A DNA stretch of 64,000 bases from Vibrio furnissii CIP 102972 (GCF_000176175.1 NZ_ACZP01000018.1:62001-126000); one strand, 5' to 3'; numbered from the stretch's first letter, positions 26,509 to 35,497 are shown. The notes: a model not told the origin generated them from the sequence alone. Numbers and translations are program-made.

Positions 26509-26537
26509 GAAAAAGCTCTCCATGGGAGAGCTTTTTT
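26509..26537. terminator. Terminator between fxsA and trmL
   Basis: AAAAGCTCTCC pairs with GGGAGAGCTTTT, with A and T runs on either side. It serves the convergent fxsA and possibly trmL. Confidence 0.88.
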
Positions 26538-26590
26538 ATTGCCGATGATTCGGTGTTCATGCGCGGGTTGGAGGCCCTGTTTCGCGTGAT

Positions 26591-27064
26591 TTAACGTGCG
26601 CCTTCAAACCCCATTTGACGCCACGCTTCAAACGCGATGATCGCCACCGCGTTGGACAAATTCAGGCTGCGCGCTTCAGGCATCATTGGAATGCGAATGC
26701 GCTGCGCCATCGGCAGGCTTTCAATCAGGTCTGCGGGCAAGCCACGGGTTTCCGGGCCAAACAGCAACACGTCACCACGTTGGAACTGCGCATCGACATG
26801 ATGGCCGGTGGTTTTGGTGGTGCAGGCAAAAATGCGGTAATCGCCCCGCGCTTCCAGAAATGCGATGAACGCCTGATAATCTTTGTGGCGAGTCACGCGC
26901 GCCAGATCGTGATAATCCAGCCCGGCACGGCGCACTTTCTTCTCTTCGAGATCAAACCCCAGAGGCTCAATCAGATGCAGGTTGGCACCGCAGTTGGCAC
27001 ACAAACGAATGATGTTGCCGGTGTTCGGCGCAATCTCGGGTTCATACAGGGCGATATCAAACAT
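26591..27064 (-). CDS. trmL: tRNA (cytidine(34)-2'-O)-methyltransferase TrmL
   Basis: This 157-residue SPOUT-class enzyme methylates the 2'-OH of the wobble base in tRNA-Leu isoacceptors. The N terminus FDIALYEPEIAPNTGNI, the AdoMet-binding LFGPETRGLP near 100, IPMMPEARSLNLSNA and the trefoil-knot C terminus are conserved. I chose ATG 27064, which matches E. coli TrmL; an upstream start would add 15 residues not found in the family. It stands alone. Confidence 0.95.
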   Translation of the reverse strand: MFDIALYEPEIAPNTGNIIRLCANCGANLHLIEPLGFDLEEKKVRRAGLDYHDLARVTRHKDYQAFIAFLEARGDYRIFACTTKTTGHHVDAQFQRGDVLLFGPETRGLPADLIESLPMAQRIRIPMMPEARSLNLSNAVAIIAFEAWRQMGFEGAR

Positions 27065-27144
27065 GACGCGTTCATTCCTCTCTTGCTGAGCGACGGAGTA
27101 TATACCCAAGTCACGGCAAGATGCGAGTAAGGGACGGACGCCGC

Positions 27145-27762
27145 TTAGGCCGAGAGCGCTTTGGCGACTGCGTAGTTTTCGCCCACCGCTTCCCAGTCAA
27201 CCACATGCCACCACGCATCAATGTATTCCGGGCGGCGGTTTTGGTAGCTGATGTAATAAGCGTGTTCCCACACATCCAATGCCAGAATCGGTTCACCGCG
27301 CACGCTGGCGACATCCATCAGCGGGTTGTCCTGATTGCTGGTGGCGCTGATGTGCAGCGCGCCCTCATTCACCACTAACCAGGCAAAGCCCGACCCGAAG
27401 GTGTTGACCGCCGCTTGGGCAAACTGTTCTTTGAACGCGTCAAAACTGCCAAAGGTGGCGCGAATGGCTTCGCCAAGCTCCCCTTGGGGTTCACCGCCGC
27501 CGTGGGGTGCCATGCAGTTCCAGTACAGAATGTGGTTGTAGTAGCCACCGCCATTGTTGCGCAGGGCTGGAGGCAGGGTGGAAATTTGGGCAAACAATTC
27601 CGGGAGCGGGGTGTGTTCGTGCGCGGTGCCTTTGAGGGCAGTGATGAATTTGTCGTAGTAAGTCCGGTGGTGCTTACTGTAATGGACTTCCATGGTTTTC
27701 GCGTCGATGTACGGTTCCAGTGCATCGTAGGCGTATGGCAACTCTGGGAAAATATGAGACAT
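27145..27762 (-). CDS. sodA: Superoxide dismutase [Mn]
   Basis: This 205-residue cytoplasmic enzyme removes superoxide. The metal ligands appear in the expected order: His in VHYSKHH near 27, His in GGYYNHILYW near 76, and the Asp and His of ALDVWEHAYYI near 163-167. GGG in the NNGGGYYNH stretch and the overall sequence fit the Mn rather than the Fe type. AGGAGGATC precedes the start codon closely. A near-perfect Fur box sits just upstream, so iron starvation should induce it. Confidence 0.95.
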   Translation of the reverse strand: MSHIFPELPYAYDALEPYIDAKTMEVHYSKHHRTYYDKFITALKGTAHEHTPLPELFAQISTLPPALRNNGGGYYNHILYWNCMAPHGGGEPQGELGEAIRATFGSFDAFKEQFAQAAVNTFGSGFAWLVVNEGALHISATSNQDNPLMDVASVRGEPILALDVWEHAYYISYQNRRPEYIDAWWHVVDWEAVGENYAVAKALSA

Positions 27763-27796
27763 AGTTGATCCTCCGTTTGATTAACTTAACGTTACT

Positions 27797-27815
27797 GATA
27801 ATTAATCTCATTATC
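27797..27815. promoter_or_regulatory. Fur box upstream of sodA
   Basis: On the sodA strand GATAATGAGATTAATTATC matches the 19-base Fur consensus at 16 positions. It is 35-53 bases before the start codon. Confidence 0.85.
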
Positions 27816-27841
27816 AACTATGTCTTTTGTAAGGTCTTTCG

Positions 27842-29221
27842 TTACGCATCCAAGGGCAGCGTAAACTGCACTTTCAAGCCGCCAAGCTGGCTACGGCTGG
27901 CGGTGATTTGGCCGCTGTGTTGGCGAATTGCACTTTCGGTGATCGCCAGCCCCAATCCCGTGCCACCGCTGTGGCGATCGCGCGCAGTTGACACGCGATA
28001 GAAGGGGCGGAAAATCTCCGCCAGTTCGCTGTCGGGCACGCCTTCGCCGTTGTCTTCAACGGTGACGGTCAGTTGCTGTGTCGTGGCAGCAAAGTGCACT
28101 TCAATTTTGTCCTGCCCATAATGAATGGCGTTGCGCACGATGTTTTCCAGCGCGCTCATCAGCAAGGTGGGGTTGCCGGAAATGTTGCATTCTGGGATCG
28201 GATCCTGCGTCAGGGTTTTGTGCATCTGTTCGGCTTCAAACTGCGCGTCGCACAATAGCTCTTCCCACAAGCTGCTCAGCGGCTGCACTTCGCGGCTCAA
28301 GTGGCTGTTGATCTGCATGCGCGACACTTCGAGCAGTTCGCCAATCATGCGTTCAAGGCGCTGCGCTTCGGTGTCGATGCGTTCCAGCTCGCTGCTGGAG
28401 CCCTGTTTGCGCGTTGCTAATGCGCTGGCCATACGCAGGCGGGTTAAGGGCGAACGGAGTTCGTGCGAGATGTCGGACAGCAGGCGCTGCTGGCCAGAAA
28501 TCATCTGATTCACCGCTTCGACCATCTGGTTGAAACTGCGCCCAGCTTGGCGAAACTCGGTGGTGCCTTTTTCCAAACTGGGGTCGACCACAAATTCGCC
28601 ACGCGCGACGCGTTGGGCTGCCAATGCCAAACGTTGTGCCGGTTTACTCAGGGCCCATGCCAGCCACAACAGCAAAGGCGTGCTGACCACCATGACGGCT
28701 AGCAGCAGTTGCAGCGGGCGGTCAAACAGACGCAATAAAAACGGTGGCGGCTCATCCCAGCGCAAACCGACGTAGAGCAGCAAATCGCGCTGCGCGAGTT
28801 GGATTGGCAGGGGGCCGGCAATCATGTAGCGGCCATACAAACGCTGCTGCGGTTTTTCAATCGACTCAATGCTGGTGGTAAAGTTTTGCAGCGCTTTGAG
28901 TTTGAAATCCGCATGTTTTTTGGTGGTGAGAATGTTGCCGTCGAGATCAGTCAGGAAGAAACGCGAGCGCTCTTCATTTTTGTGTCCGCCATTCTCTTCC
29001 AGCCGCATCAGAATGCGCGCTAAGTTTTCTTCGCGCCCAAAGCGGTTTTCAATCGCGTTGCGGTATTCCAGCAGGCGTTGGTAACCTTCGGGCGGAATGT
29101 CGCGCGTTTTTCGCGGATCGAGGTGCGGCAGCGTCAAGACGGCGACCAACACCAACATCATGGTGAACCAGAAGATGGCAAAGATACGGCCGTAGAGGCT
29201 ATTGATCTTCGGTAGACGCAT
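27842..29221 (-). CDS. cpxA: Envelope-stress sensor histidine kinase CpxA
   Basis: This 459-residue inner-membrane kinase phosphorylates CpxR when envelope proteins misfold. A membrane segment (about 12-32), a periplasmic domain (33-165), a second segment (about 168-190), a HAMP domain, the phospho-acceptor box SDISHELRSPLTRL near 250, and an HATPase domain with NIVRNAIHYG, DNGEGVP and GGTGLGLAI are all visible. Its ATG overlaps the cpxR stop by one base (TAATG), so translation is coupled. CpxP, its periplasmic inhibitor, is encoded divergently. Confidence 0.96.
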   Translation of the reverse strand: MRLPKINSLYGRIFAIFWFTMMLVLVAVLTLPHLDPRKTRDIPPEGYQRLLEYRNAIENRFGREENLARILMRLEENGGHKNEERSRFFLTDLDGNILTTKKHADFKLKALQNFTTSIESIEKPQQRLYGRYMIAGPLPIQLAQRDLLLYVGLRWDEPPPFLLRLFDRPLQLLLAVMVVSTPLLLWLAWALSKPAQRLALAAQRVARGEFVVDPSLEKGTTEFRQAGRSFNQMVEAVNQMISGQQRLLSDISHELRSPLTRLRMASALATRKQGSSSELERIDTEAQRLERMIGELLEVSRMQINSHLSREVQPLSSLWEELLCDAQFEAEQMHKTLTQDPIPECNISGNPTLLMSALENIVRNAIHYGQDKIEVHFAATTQQLTVTVEDNGEGVPDSELAEIFRPFYRVSTARDRHSGGTGLGLAITESAIRQHSGQITASRSQLGGLKVQFTLPLDA

Positions 29222-29907
29222 TAATCCTCCACAATCATCAAGTAACCGCGGCCGCGCAGTGTTTTTATGCGGGGTTTGCCATCACTGCGTTCCGGGAGTT
29301 TTTTGCGCAGGTTCGACACGTGCATATCAATCGCACGGTCAAATGCCGCCAGTCGTTTCCCCAGCACATCGAGGCTCAGCATCTCTTTGGTCAGGGTTTC
29401 GCCCGGGTTTTGCACAAAGTGGGTCAGCAGGGCAAATTCAGTGGTGGTGAGATCGAGCAATTGCCCTTGGCAATACGCTTCCTGCTTGCCCGGATACAGT
29501 TGTAAATCCTGACACTCAATCATATCGGTTGGCTTGCTTTGCGTGTGGTTGCCCGTGCGGCGCAAAATCGCGCGAATGCGCGCCAGCAACTCGCGGTCGC
29601 TGAACGGTTTTGGCAGGTAATCATCGGCGCCCAGTTCTAGCCCAATCACGCGGTCAATCTCTTCGCCTTTGGCGGTCAACATCAAGACCGGCGTTTGCCA
29701 TTTCTCACGCAACTTTTTCAGCGTTTCCATGCCATTGAGTTTGGGCATCATCACATCAAGCAGAATCAGATCCACGCTGTCGTTGACGGCGTGTAAGCCT
29801 GCTTCACCATCGTTCGCTTCGGAGACCTCAAAGCCTTCGTAGCTCAGGACCTCTTTCAGTAGACCAGTGAGTTCGGTGTCGTCATCAATAAGAAGAATGT
29901 GCGCCAT
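29221..29907 (-). CDS. cpxR: Response regulator CpxR
   Basis: This 228-residue OmpR-type regulator of the envelope-stress response has a receiver domain with the DDD acidic pocket near residue 8-10, the phospho-acceptor in LILLDVMMP near 51 and the Lys of YLPKPF. The C-terminal winged helix ends with LRGRGYLM. It is first in the cpxRA operon. A perfect CpxR box lies in the short region shared with cpxP, so autoregulation and cpxP activation are expected. Confidence 0.97.
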   Translation of the reverse strand: MAHILLIDDDTELTGLLKEVLSYEGFEVSEANDGEAGLHAVNDSVDLILLDVMMPKLNGMETLKKLREKWQTPVLMLTAKGEEIDRVIGLELGADDYLPKPFSDRELLARIRAILRRTGNHTQSKPTDMIECQDLQLYPGKQEAYCQGQLLDLTTTEFALLTHFVQNPGETLTKEMLSLDVLGKRLAAFDRAIDMHVSNLRKKLPERSDGKPRIKTLRGRGYLMIVED

Positions 29908-29983
29908 ATCTGCCTCTTAAACATCGGGGGATTCTCTGTAGTTTACTGTGAAAGTTTGCGCGCAATTAGCGCTAATTGCACTC

Positions 29984-29998
29984 TTTACGATTCTTTAC
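29984..29998. promoter_or_regulatory. CpxR box between cpxRA and cpxP
   Basis: Read on the minus strand, GTAAAGAATCGTAAA is an exact GTAAA-N5-GTAAA CpxR site. It is 77 bases before cpxR and 92 before cpxP. Confidence 0.9.
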
Positions 29999-30089
29999 GC
30001 TGCCTAAACACCACTTTACTTAGCAGGTCGTATTCTACACTCAAGCGCTGCAAGGGCAGCCCGTAAGTCAGAATGCAACGATTGAGGAT

Positions 30090-30641
30090 ATGATGATGAA
30101 AATGGCGAAAAAATTGATGCTTACCGCTGTGGTTCTACCGATGGTGCTGGGTTCAGCGAGTGTGCTGGCCGCTGGCGGCAAAAACAAAGGCCCTGACGAT
30201 GAGATGTGCGGTCCACGCGGTGAGCGTGGGATTTTCAAACAGCTGAATCTGAGCGCTGAGCAGCAGGCTCAACTGCGTCAGATGCGTGAAGATGGCCGTG
30301 CGCAGATGCAACAAAAACGTCAGGCGGGGCCGTCTGAACAGATGAAGGCGATGCGTGACAAAGAACGTGCGCTGATGCTGGCGCCTAATTTCGATAAAGC
30401 GCAAGCGACTGAGCTGGCGAAACAGATGGTTGATATGCAAGTGGAACGTCGCGTACAGATGATGGAAAAACGTCATCACATGTTGAGCGTGTTAACGCCA
30501 GCGCAAAAAGCGCAGTTCCAGACCCTGCAACAAGAGCGCATGGATCAATGTTGGGACCACGGCCCTCGTGGCGGTCATCACGAGGGCAAGGGACCAAAAG
30601 GTCAACGCATGATGCCACCTGCGCCACCAGCTGGTGAATAA
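30090..30641 (+). CDS. cpxP: CpxP/Spy-family periplasmic protein
   Basis: This 183-residue protein has a signal peptide ending near SVLAAGG. It carries the two LTxxQ-type motifs of the family: LSAEQQAQLRQM near 51 and LTPAQKAQF near 138. The middle is Met- and Arg-rich and helical. The tail is Gly/His/Pro-rich (HGPRGGHHEGKG), a possible metal-binding addition. CpxP dampens CpxA and helps clear misfolded proteins. The divergent position opposite cpxRA and the CpxR box support the name. Confidence 0.9.
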   Translation: MMMKMAKKLMLTAVVLPMVLGSASVLAAGGKNKGPDDEMCGPRGERGIFKQLNLSAEQQAQLRQMREDGRAQMQQKRQAGPSEQMKAMRDKERALMLAPNFDKAQATELAKQMVDMQVERRVQMMEKRHHMLSVLTPAQKAQFQTLQQERMDQCWDHGPRGGHHEGKGPKGQRMMPPAPPAGE

Positions 30642-30657
30642 TTGTGACTCGCATTTT

Positions 30658-30682
30658 AGGCAGCTTCGGCTGCCTTTTTTAC
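30658..30682 (+). terminator. Terminator of cpxP
   Basis: AGGCAG-CTTCG-CTGCCT is followed by six T. Confidence 0.88.
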
Positions 30683-30772
30683 GTTTTTTGACTGGATGTC
30701 GGATGAGATTTAACGCACATCAAACAGCCTTTTGCGTATAATTACGTCATTGATTTGCATGGATAACAGACT

Positions 30773-31681
30773 ATGAAACAGGAATACGCCAGATTGGTGA
30801 CCCTCGCCGCTTGGACCGCGACCACAGTCGCCACGTTGCTGCTGATCGTGAAAATCGCCGCGTGGTGGGTGACCGGCTCGGTCAGCTTGCTGGCATCGCT
30901 CATTGACTCGCTGCTCGACATCGCCGCGTCAGTGGTCAACTTGATTGTGGTGCGCTATTCGCTGCAACCGGCAGACCGAGAACACACCTTTGGTCACGGC
31001 AAAGCGGAATCCTTGGCGGCGCTGGCGCAAGCGATGTTCATCTCCGGCTCTGCTTGTTTTTTGATCCTCAACGGCATTGACCGTTTCTTCCGCCCCCATG
31101 AATTACAATCGCCCGAGTACGGGATTTACGTCAGTGGGTTTGCCATGGTGGTGACGTTTGCCTTGGTGATGTTCCAGCGCCACGTGGTGCAGAAAACCGG
31201 CAGTCAGGCCATAGCGGCGGACTCACTGCATTATCAGTCCGATTTATTTATGAACGGCGCGATCATGGTGGCGCTCGGACTGAGTTGGTTTGGCATCAAA
31301 CAGGCCGATGCGGTGTTTGCGGTCGGGATTGGGGTGTACATTCTCTACAGCGCCTATCGCATGGCGCATGGCGCAGTCCAAACGCTGCTGGATCGCAAAT
31401 TGCCTGATGATGAGCTGATGCAGATTCGCACCTTGTCGCTTTCGGTCGATGGGGTGATGGGCGTGCATCAACTGCGCACACGCATGTCCGGCCCGGTGCG
31501 TTTCATTCAGCTCCATTTGGAATTGGATGACAACATTCCGTTAATTGAAGCACATCGCATCTCGGATATTGTGGAAGCGAAGCTGCGTAAAACTTTTCCC
31601 GGTGCCGATGTTTTAATCCATCAGGATCCGTATTCTGTGGTCTTCGGTCCAGAGCGAAAGCAAAAATTCCAAGGGTGGTGA
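30773..31681 (+). CDS. fieF: Cation-efflux pump FieF
   Basis: This 302-residue cation diffusion facilitator (iron, zinc and cadmium efflux) works as a proton-coupled dimer in the inner membrane. Six membrane segments fill residues 12-210. The metal-site motif SLIDSLLDIAASVVN near 45 and HYQSDLFMNGA near 155 match the zinc/iron site of E. coli FieF, and HTFGHGKAE is conserved. A C-terminal cytoplasmic domain follows. It lies downstream of cpxP but after a terminator. Confidence 0.94.
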   Translation: MKQEYARLVTLAAWTATTVATLLLIVKIAAWWVTGSVSLLASLIDSLLDIAASVVNLIVVRYSLQPADREHTFGHGKAESLAALAQAMFISGSACFLILNGIDRFFRPHELQSPEYGIYVSGFAMVVTFALVMFQRHVVQKTGSQAIAADSLHYQSDLFMNGAIMVALGLSWFGIKQADAVFAVGIGVYILYSAYRMAHGAVQTLLDRKLPDDELMQIRTLSLSVDGVMGVHQLRTRMSGPVRFIQLHLELDDNIPLIEAHRISDIVEAKLRKTFPGADVLIHQDPYSVVFGPERKQKFQGW

Positions 31682-31827
31682 GGCAAAAGTGGTCGAGGTT
31701 GGCTATCTTTTCCCCAATTGAACTAAAAAACCTGATCCTGATGTGAATCAACAACGCTGTGGGTCGAAACTGTAATACTCTTACATAAGTAGCAAACTTA
31801 CAGAATTTCGTGCAAATAACAGTAGTA

Positions 31828-31841
31828 TTCCTAATTAGGAA
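31828..31841. promoter_or_regulatory. 14-bp perfect palindrome upstream of pfkA
   Basis: TTCCTAATTAGGAA is an exact palindrome about 105 bases before pfkA. It looks like an operator but fits no consensus that I recognise (not FNR, Fur, CRP or Cra). Confidence 0.4.
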
Positions 31842-31943
31842 ATGTAACATAACGCACAGATATAGAATGCTTTTGCTGCTTGCCAATCCAGGGCGGGCGG
31901 CGCGAAAAATATTATATTAAGTTCCCAAAAATCGAGGGTGAGC

Positions 31944-32906
31944 ATGATTAAGAAGATCGGTATTTTGACAAGTGGCGGCGACGCCCCAGGCATGAATGCT
32001 GCGATTCGCGGCGTGGTTCGTACGGCGTTGGGCGCAGGTCTTGAAGTATTCGGCATCTACGATGGCTATCAAGGCCTGTACGAAGGTCGTATCAAGCAGC
32101 TAGACCGTTCAAGCGTGTCTGATGTGATTAACCGTGGTGGTACATTCCTGGGTTCTGCGCGTTTCCCGCAGTTCCGTGAAGAAGCAGTGCGTGAAAAAGC
32201 GATCGAAAACCTGAAAACACACGGCATCGATGCATTGGTTGTGATCGGCGGTGACGGTTCGTACATGGGTGCGAAGAAACTGACTGAAATGGGTTACCCA
32301 TGTATCGGTCTGCCAGGTACCATCGACAACGACATCGCAGGCACGGATTACACCATCGGTTACCTGACTGCACTGAACACCGTGATCGAAGCGATTGACC
32401 GTCTGCGTGACACGTCTTCTTCTCACCAACGTATTTCGATCGTTGAAATCATGGGTCGTCACTGCGGTGACTTGACGCTGATGTCTGCGATCGCAGGCGG
32501 CTGTGAGTACATCATCACGCCTGAAACGGGTTTGGATATGGAACAGCTGATTTCTAATATTCAAGACGGCATCAAGAAAGGTAAGAAACACGCGATCATC
32601 GCGCTGACTGAACTGATGATGGATGCGAACCAATTGGCGAAAGAGATCGAAAAAGCGACGGGTCGTGAGACTCGTGCGACGATCCTGGGCCACATTCAAC
32701 GGGGTGGTAAACCAACTGCGTTTGACCGCGTGCTTGCGTCTCGCATGGGTAACTACGCCGTTCATCTATTGATGGAAGGTCACGGTGGCCGTTGTGTGGG
32801 CATTCAAAAAGAGCAACTGGTTCACCACGACATCATCGACGCGATTGAAAACATGAAACGTCCAGTACGTAAAGATCTGTTCCAGGTGGCTGAAGAGCTG
32901 TTCTAA
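31944..32906 (+). CDS. pfkA: 6-phosphofructokinase
   Basis: This 320-residue tetrameric glycolytic enzyme phosphorylates fructose 6-phosphate with ATP. LTSGGDAPGMNA (ATP site), GGDGSYMGA near 102, the catalytic TIDNDIAGTDYT near 125, and MGRHCGDL near 169 are conserved. I chose ATG 31944 over a GTG two codons upstream, because the E. coli protein begins MIKKIGVLTSGG and a GAGGGTG ribosome site fits it. Codons look highly expressed. It is convergent with glpX. Confidence 0.97.
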   Translation: MIKKIGILTSGGDAPGMNAAIRGVVRTALGAGLEVFGIYDGYQGLYEGRIKQLDRSSVSDVINRGGTFLGSARFPQFREEAVREKAIENLKTHGIDALVVIGGDGSYMGAKKLTEMGYPCIGLPGTIDNDIAGTDYTIGYLTALNTVIEAIDRLRDTSSSHQRISIVEIMGRHCGDLTLMSAIAGGCEYIITPETGLDMEQLISNIQDGIKKGKKHAIIALTELMMDANQLAKEIEKATGRETRATILGHIQRGGKPTAFDRVLASRMGNYAVHLLMEGHGGRCVGIQKEQLVHHDIIDAIENMKRPVRKDLFQVAEELF

Positions 32907-32928
32907 GCGCTTAACCTGCAATCAGTTC

Positions 32929-32960
32929 GAAAAAAAGACCGCCTTGGCGGTCTTTTTTGT
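32929..32960. terminator. Bidirectional terminator between pfkA and glpX
   Basis: AAAAAAGACCGCC pairs with GGCGGTCTTTTTT across a TT loop. Confidence 0.92.
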
Positions 32961-32969
32961 TGCTCGCGA

Positions 32970-33977
32970 TTAAAGAATGAATTCGCGTACTTCTGGATCT
33001 TTACGCTCCAGATAGTGAATCGACTTGATGCGGCGAATGGTGCGGCAGCGGCCACGAATCAGCAAGGTTTCGGTGGTCGCAATGTTGCCTTGGCGGGTAA
33101 TGCCTTCCAGCAAATCGCCTTTGGTGATGCCGGTGGCGGCGAAGATGACATTGTCGCTGCGCGCCATGTCTTCGAGTTTCAACACCACTTCCGCGGTCAC
33201 ACCCATCTGTTCGCAACGTTCGAGCTCACGTGCGCCCCAAATGCGGTTGTCTTCGGTTTCCCCTTTGACTTTATGACGGGGCAGCAAACGGCCGTTCATG
33301 TCGCCATCGAGCGCGCGAATCACCGCGGCAGACACCACCCCTTCCGGCGCGCCGCCCACACAGTACATCATGTCCACTTCGCTGTCGGGCATGCAGGTCA
33401 GAATTGAGGCGGCCACGTCGCCGTCTGGCACCGCGAACACGCGCACTCCGAGCTGTTGCATTTCGACAATCATCGCTTCATGACGCGGTTTTGCCAGCGT
33501 AATCACGGTCAAATTGTTCAGGGATTTACCCAGCGCAGCGGCCACATTTTCCAAGTTTTCTTTCAGCGGTTTGTTGAGGTCGATACAGCCTTTCGCGCCT
33601 GGGCCGACCACCAATTTTTCCATGTACATGTCCGGCGCTTTGAGGAAGCTGCCTTTCTCGCCGGCCGCCAGCACGGCCAGCGCGTTGGATTGGCCCATGG
33701 CTGTCATGCGCGTGCCTTCAATCGGGTCGACGGCAATGTCAACTTCGTCGCCGCCCACACCCACGTGCTCACCGATGTACAGCATTGGCGCTTCGTCGAT
33801 CTCACCTTCACCGATGACGATCTCACCCTTGATTTCGGTTTTGTTTAATAGGGTGCGCATCACTTCTACTGCCGCGCCATCTGCGGCGTTTTTGTCGCCA
33901 CGGCCAAGCCATTTATATCCAGCCAATGCCGCGCCTTCTGTGACGCGTGAAAAAGCCATTGCCAATTCGCGTTTCAT
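32970..33977 (-). CDS. glpX: Class II fructose-1,6-bisphosphatase GlpX
   Basis: This 335-residue Mn-dependent enzyme dephosphorylates fructose 1,6-bisphosphate in gluconeogenesis, opposing the convergently encoded PfkA. The N terminus AFSRVTEGAALAGYKWLGRGDKN, the metal-site IGEGEIDEAPML near 57, VDPIEGTRM near 85 and PDGDVAASI near 185 match E. coli GlpX, and the length is right. No glycerol genes adjoin it here, so it appears independent of a glp operon. Confidence 0.96.
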   Translation of the reverse strand: MKRELAMAFSRVTEGAALAGYKWLGRGDKNAADGAAVEVMRTLLNKTEIKGEIVIGEGEIDEAPMLYIGEHVGVGGDEVDIAVDPIEGTRMTAMGQSNALAVLAAGEKGSFLKAPDMYMEKLVVGPGAKGCIDLNKPLKENLENVAAALGKSLNNLTVITLAKPRHEAMIVEMQQLGVRVFAVPDGDVAASILTCMPDSEVDMMYCVGGAPEGVVSAAVIRALDGDMNGRLLPRHKVKGETEDNRIWGARELERCEQMGVTAEVVLKLEDMARSDNVIFAATGITKGDLLEGITRQGNIATTETLLIRGRCRTIRRIKSIHYLERKDPEVREFIL

Positions 33978-34291
33978 GCTTACTCCAAACCAAGGATCAG
34001 TAATAGGGGGAATGATTTGCGGCGGATCTTAGCATATTCGAAAGGAAACGTTTGCTTTTTGACACTCACGAGACTTGCACTCGATCAAAAGTCGTTACGA
34101 TAGCCTGATTTTTCAGGCTTTGTTTCCCCCTGCGCGTCACGAAAGTAAGCGGGAAGTCAATTTGCGCCGTTTTTTTAACCGAATAGCGCAAAATATCGAA
34201 TATAGTGAGTGTTTCTCTGCGCTTGGCTGAGTAGAATGGAACGATTAGTGAAGTGAGTTCACCGCAACCGAATCAAAAAAGGGTAAGTACC
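33978..34291. promoter_or_regulatory. Divergent region between glpX and zapB
   Basis: These 314 bases must carry both promoters. On the plus strand a hairpin AGCCTGA-TTTT-TCAGGCT (34102-34119) followed by TTGTTT is preceded by TTGCAC, 15 bases, TACGAT (34075-34101). It could be a leader element or a tiny transcript. Confidence 0.4.
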
Positions 34292-34534
34292 ATGTCTTTT
34301 GAAGTACTAGAACAACTAGAAGCAAAAATCCAAACCGCGGTTGATACAATCGCATTACTGCAAATGGAAGTTGAAGAGCTGAAAGAAGAGAAAGTGAAAC
34401 TGGTCGAAGAAGCGAACGAGCTGAAAGCGAGCCGTGAAGCACTAGAGCAACGTTCTCAACAAATTCAACAAGAACACACTGCATGGCAAGAGCGTATTCG
34501 CAACCTGCTGGGCAAAATGGACGACGTGGAATAA
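34292..34534 (+). CDS. zapB: Cell division protein ZapB
   Basis: This 80-residue protein is almost wholly coiled coil (leucine heptads across LEQLEAKIQTAVDTIALLQ and onward). It stabilises the FtsZ ring through ZapA and links it to the Ter region. I chose ATG 34292, where the sequence begins MSFEVLEQLEAKIQ as in the family; an upstream in-frame GTG would add 13 unrelated residues. It is alone, with a terminator directly after it. Confidence 0.95.
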   Translation: MSFEVLEQLEAKIQTAVDTIALLQMEVEELKEEKVKLVEEANELKASREALEQRSQQIQQEHTAWQERIRNLLGKMDDVE

Positions 34535-34567
34535 TCCACCGATTGCCGCAATATCGAATTGATAAAA

Positions 34568-34596
34568 AACGCCGACAGTTGTCGGCGTTTTTTTGT
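34568..34596. terminator. Bidirectional terminator between zapB and metF
   Basis: AACGCCGACA / TGTCGGCGTT with T runs on the plus strand and an A run on the left. Confidence 0.92.
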
Positions 34597-34609
34597 GTCT
34601 CATATGGGC

Positions 34610-35497
34610 TTACAAGCTTGGACGAACACCCAGCGTGTGGCAGAGCGCGTAAGTCATTTCCGCGCGGTTGAGGGTGTAGAAGTGAAAGTCTTTCACGCCC
34701 TCGCGTGACAAGATGCGCACCATGTCAATCGCTTGGCTGGCACCGACCAGCTGACGTGTCACTGGATCGTCATCCAACCCATCAAATTGCTTCGCCATCC
34801 AGCTCGGTACTTTGACGTGGTTCTGCGCCGCAAAACGCGAGGCCTGCTTGAAGTTAGAGACTGGCAAAATGCCCGGGACGATTTCCACATCAATTCCTGC
34901 CGCCACACAACGGTCACGAAAACGCAGGTAGCTTTCGACATCAAAGAAGAACTGCGTGATGGCACGGTTGGCCCCTGCATCTACTTTTCGTCTCAGGTTC
35001 AGAAGGTCTGCTTGGGCGCTTTTGGCTTCTGGGTGGACTTCCGGAAAAGCCGCGACGGAGATGTCGAAATCGTGACGTGATTTCAGCAGTGTCACCAAGT
35101 CCGAAGCGTACATATCTGGCTTGCCGCCGCCCGGTGGAATGTCACCACGCAGGGCAACGATGTTTTGAATCCCGTTGTGCCAGTAATCGTCGGCAATCTG
35201 AATCAGTTCTTCGCGGCTGGCATCGATACAGGTCAGGTGCGGCGCTGCAATCAGGCCGGTTTGGTCTTTGATGGCTTTGATGATCGAGTGGGTGCGATCA
35301 CGTTCGCCGGAGTTCGCGCCGTAAGTGACCGAGACAAATTTAGGTTTCAGGGTTTTGAGACGATGCACCGAGTTCCACAGCGTTTCTTCCATTTGCGCAG
35401 TGCTCGGCGGGAAAAATTCAAACGAAACGTTGATGTCTGAAAGATCAGCAATATTCTGGTTTAGTGCGTCAATATGACTGGCGTGCGTATATCCCAT
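34610..35497 (-). CDS. metF: 5,10-methylenetetrahydrofolate reductase
   Basis: This 295-residue flavoprotein makes 5-methyl-THF for methionine synthesis. VSFEFFPPST near the N terminus, VSVTYGANSGERDRT, HLTCIDASREE, LRGDIPPGGG near 115 and the QFFFDVESYLRFRDRC stretch fit MetF. I chose ATG 35497, which has AGGGAGAG immediately upstream; the longer reading adds 13 residues. MetJ operators upstream place it in the methionine regulon. Confidence 0.96.
   Translation of the reverse strand: MGYTHASHIDALNQNIADLSDINVSFEFFPPSTAQMEETLWNSVHRLKTLKPKFVSVTYGANSGERDRTHSIIKAIKDQTGLIAAPHLTCIDASREELIQIADDYWHNGIQNIVALRGDIPPGGGKPDMYASDLVTLLKSRHDFDISVAAFPEVHPEAKSAQADLLNLRRKVDAGANRAITQFFFDVESYLRFRDRCVAAGIDVEIVPGILPVSNFKQASRFAAQNHVKVPSWMAKQFDGLDDDPVTRQLVGASQAIDMVRILSREGVKDFHFYTLNRAEMTYALCHTLGVRPSL

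Noticed and set aside
32109..32765. 218-codon frame antisense to pfkA
   Set aside because: Shadow of a highly biased gene; Arg/Thr/His-rich product without resemblance to any family.
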